Of a stretch of 64,000 bases of DNA, positions 63,131-64,000 are shown piece after piece. Below the pieces are notes generated by a model. It ran no database searches. It was given only the letters and a program-made list of their open reading frames with translations, and had not been told where the DNA came from. How positions within the stretch are numbered: the first letter of the stretch is position 1; every line of letters starts with the position of its first letter. This DNA is from Burkholderia humptydooensis (GTDB lineage Bacteria > Pseudomonadota > Gammaproteobacteria > Burkholderiales > Burkholderiaceae). Location: the NCBI RefSeq assembly GCF_001513745.1, contig NZ_CP013380.1, forward strand, positions 2,728,001 through 2,792,000, read 5' to 3'. The translations under genes were made by a program, and so were the position numbers.

Positions 63131-64000
63131 ATGTCTCTCTTGGAAAACTTATCATTTGGTGTCGGTAGAAAGCTACCAATGATCCTGCAGACCGAATCTG
63201 CTGAATGTGGTCTCGCATGCCTTGCGATGGTTGCGAGATATCATGGACATCAGATCGATCTTGCGGCATTGCGCGGTCGGTTTCCCGTGTCGCTGAAAGG
63301 CATGGCCTTAGGTCACTTAATTGATATCGCGCATCGCTTAAACCTAGGAACCCGCCCTCTCACGCTCGAGCTCAATAATCTTTCTCAGCTACGTACGCCG
63401 TGCATTTTGCACTGGAATTTCAATCATTTCGTTGTGCTACGTGAAGTGAGCGGCAATACTGTGACGATTCATGACCCAGCACAGGGTGTTCGCAAGCTGT
63501 TGATCGACCAGGTGTCTCGGTCGTTCACCGGTGTCGCGCTGGAGTTGTGGCCCACGAACGATTTCACGCCACGCGCGGAAACACGGGCCATCAAGCTGCG
63601 TACCTTGGTGGGGCCGGTGACCGGCCTGCCGCGCTCGCTAGGACAGATTTTGATGCTGGCGATTGCATTGGAGGTATTTACTCTGGCGTCACCGTTTTTC
63701 CTACAATGGGTGATCGACGAAGTGATCGTTAGTGCAGACCGAGACCTGCTAGACGTTCTTGTACTTGGATTCGGATTACTTATGCTAATGCAGCGGGCAA
63801 CTAGCGGGATTCGCACATGGGCGATTATGTACTTTAGCACGACCCTCAACTTACAGTGGCGTGCTAACGTGTTCACGCATCTTCTGAGATTGCCGGTGGG
63901 GTATTTCGAGCGCCGCCATCTAGGTGACGTCGTGTCGCGTTTCGGAGCGATCGACGCGATTCAGCAGACGCTCACCACGTCGTTCATAAGCGCGGTAATC
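63131..64000 (+). CDS. Peptidase-C39 bacteriocin ABC exporter (CvaB type), cut by window edge
   Basis: The first 290 residues are visible. An N-terminal C39 cysteine-protease domain has Gln20 and catalytic Cys26 (ILQTESAECGLACLAMVARY), His99 (NHFVVLREV) and Asp115 (TIHDPAQG). The transmembrane domain then begins (ILMLAIALEVFTLASPFFLQ). The ATPase domain lies outside the window. It cleaves double-glycine-type leaders and exports the core; the adjacent MREL...VSGA precursor is its obvious substrate. Confidence 0.9.
   Translation, partial: MSLLENLSFGVGRKLPMILQTESAECGLACLAMVARYHGHQIDLAALRGRFPVSLKGMALGHLIDIAHRLNLGTRPLTLELNNLSQLRTPCILHWNFNHFVVLREVSGNTVTIHDPAQGVRKLLIDQVSRSFTGVALELWPTNDFTPRAETRAIKLRTLVGPVTGLPRSLGQILMLAIALEVFTLASPFFLQWVIDEVIVSADRDLLDVLVLGFGLLMLMQRATSGIRTWAIMYFSTTLNLQWRANVFTHLLRLPVGYFERRHLGDVVSRFGAIDAIQQTLTTSFISAVI

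Overview
The window looks like a piece of a Burkholderia-type (high-GC betaproteobacterial) replicon. Housekeeping genes are strongly GC-rich with C/G-ending codons: an FbpABC-type iron importer, PhoX phosphatase, a yejABEF peptide importer, a TonB/ExbB/ExbD system and Tsx/NupC nucleoside uptake. They are interrupted by islands of visibly lower GC that carry transposons. I cannot name the species. Several genes are decayed: an FMN reductase remnant, an MscS-family channel lacking its central part, a frameshifted RND pump, a broken TPR protein and an IS-split tonB. This suggests a lineage with many active IS elements and ongoing gene loss.

Layout. 1-11.3 kb: ancestral genes, namely a permease tail, an iron(III) ABC importer with a Fur-like promoter region, an Lrp regulator divergent from a cysteine-dioxygenase-like gene across a perfect palindrome, an Rrf2 regulator and an oxidoreductase sharing one operator motif, and a PhoX phosphatase ending in a strong terminator. 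11.3-25.5 kb: a mobile island. It holds a Tn7-like module (tnsA-tnsB-tnsC plus two TniQ/TnsD paralogues, all on the minus strand), a truncated unknown gene, an IS256 element inserted in an ISL3 remnant, an N-terminally truncated 2-oxoglutarate dioxygenase, an IS3 orfA remnant and an intact IS110/IS1111-type element. 25.5-27.4 kb: a fic gene flanked on both sides by arrays with 20-bp periodicity. 27.4-45.8 kb: an RND pump pseudogene, then yejABEF-tldD-pmbA as one tightly overlapping operon, then a TonB-dependent receptor, an XRE-cupin regulator, a broken TPR gene and exbD-exbD-exbB-tonB. An IS21-family element of 3412 bp (45845-49256) splits tonB, with a clean 5-bp target duplication.

49.6-61.2 kb: AT-rich sequence and IS remnants surround an intact nucleoside-uptake cluster (tsx, purine nucleoside permease, nupC) and a LysR regulator. 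A diverged inverted repeat of about 200 bp (50.1 and 60.6-60.8 kb) brackets this segment and is not explained by any IS.

61.2-64.0 kb: what I consider the most interesting part. A 100-residue secreted-peptide gene has a colicin-V-type leader (MREL...EIDAVSGA) and a C terminus of six serines. It is followed by a strong hairpin, an unannotated 56-codon ORF, an HlyD-type adaptor and a peptidase-C39 ABC exporter running off the window. This looks like a class II microcin secretion locus in Burkholderia. The Yej peptide importer joined to TldD/PmbA, a pair of systems known in enterobacteria for microcin uptake and processing, lies about 20 kb away; any functional link is inference.
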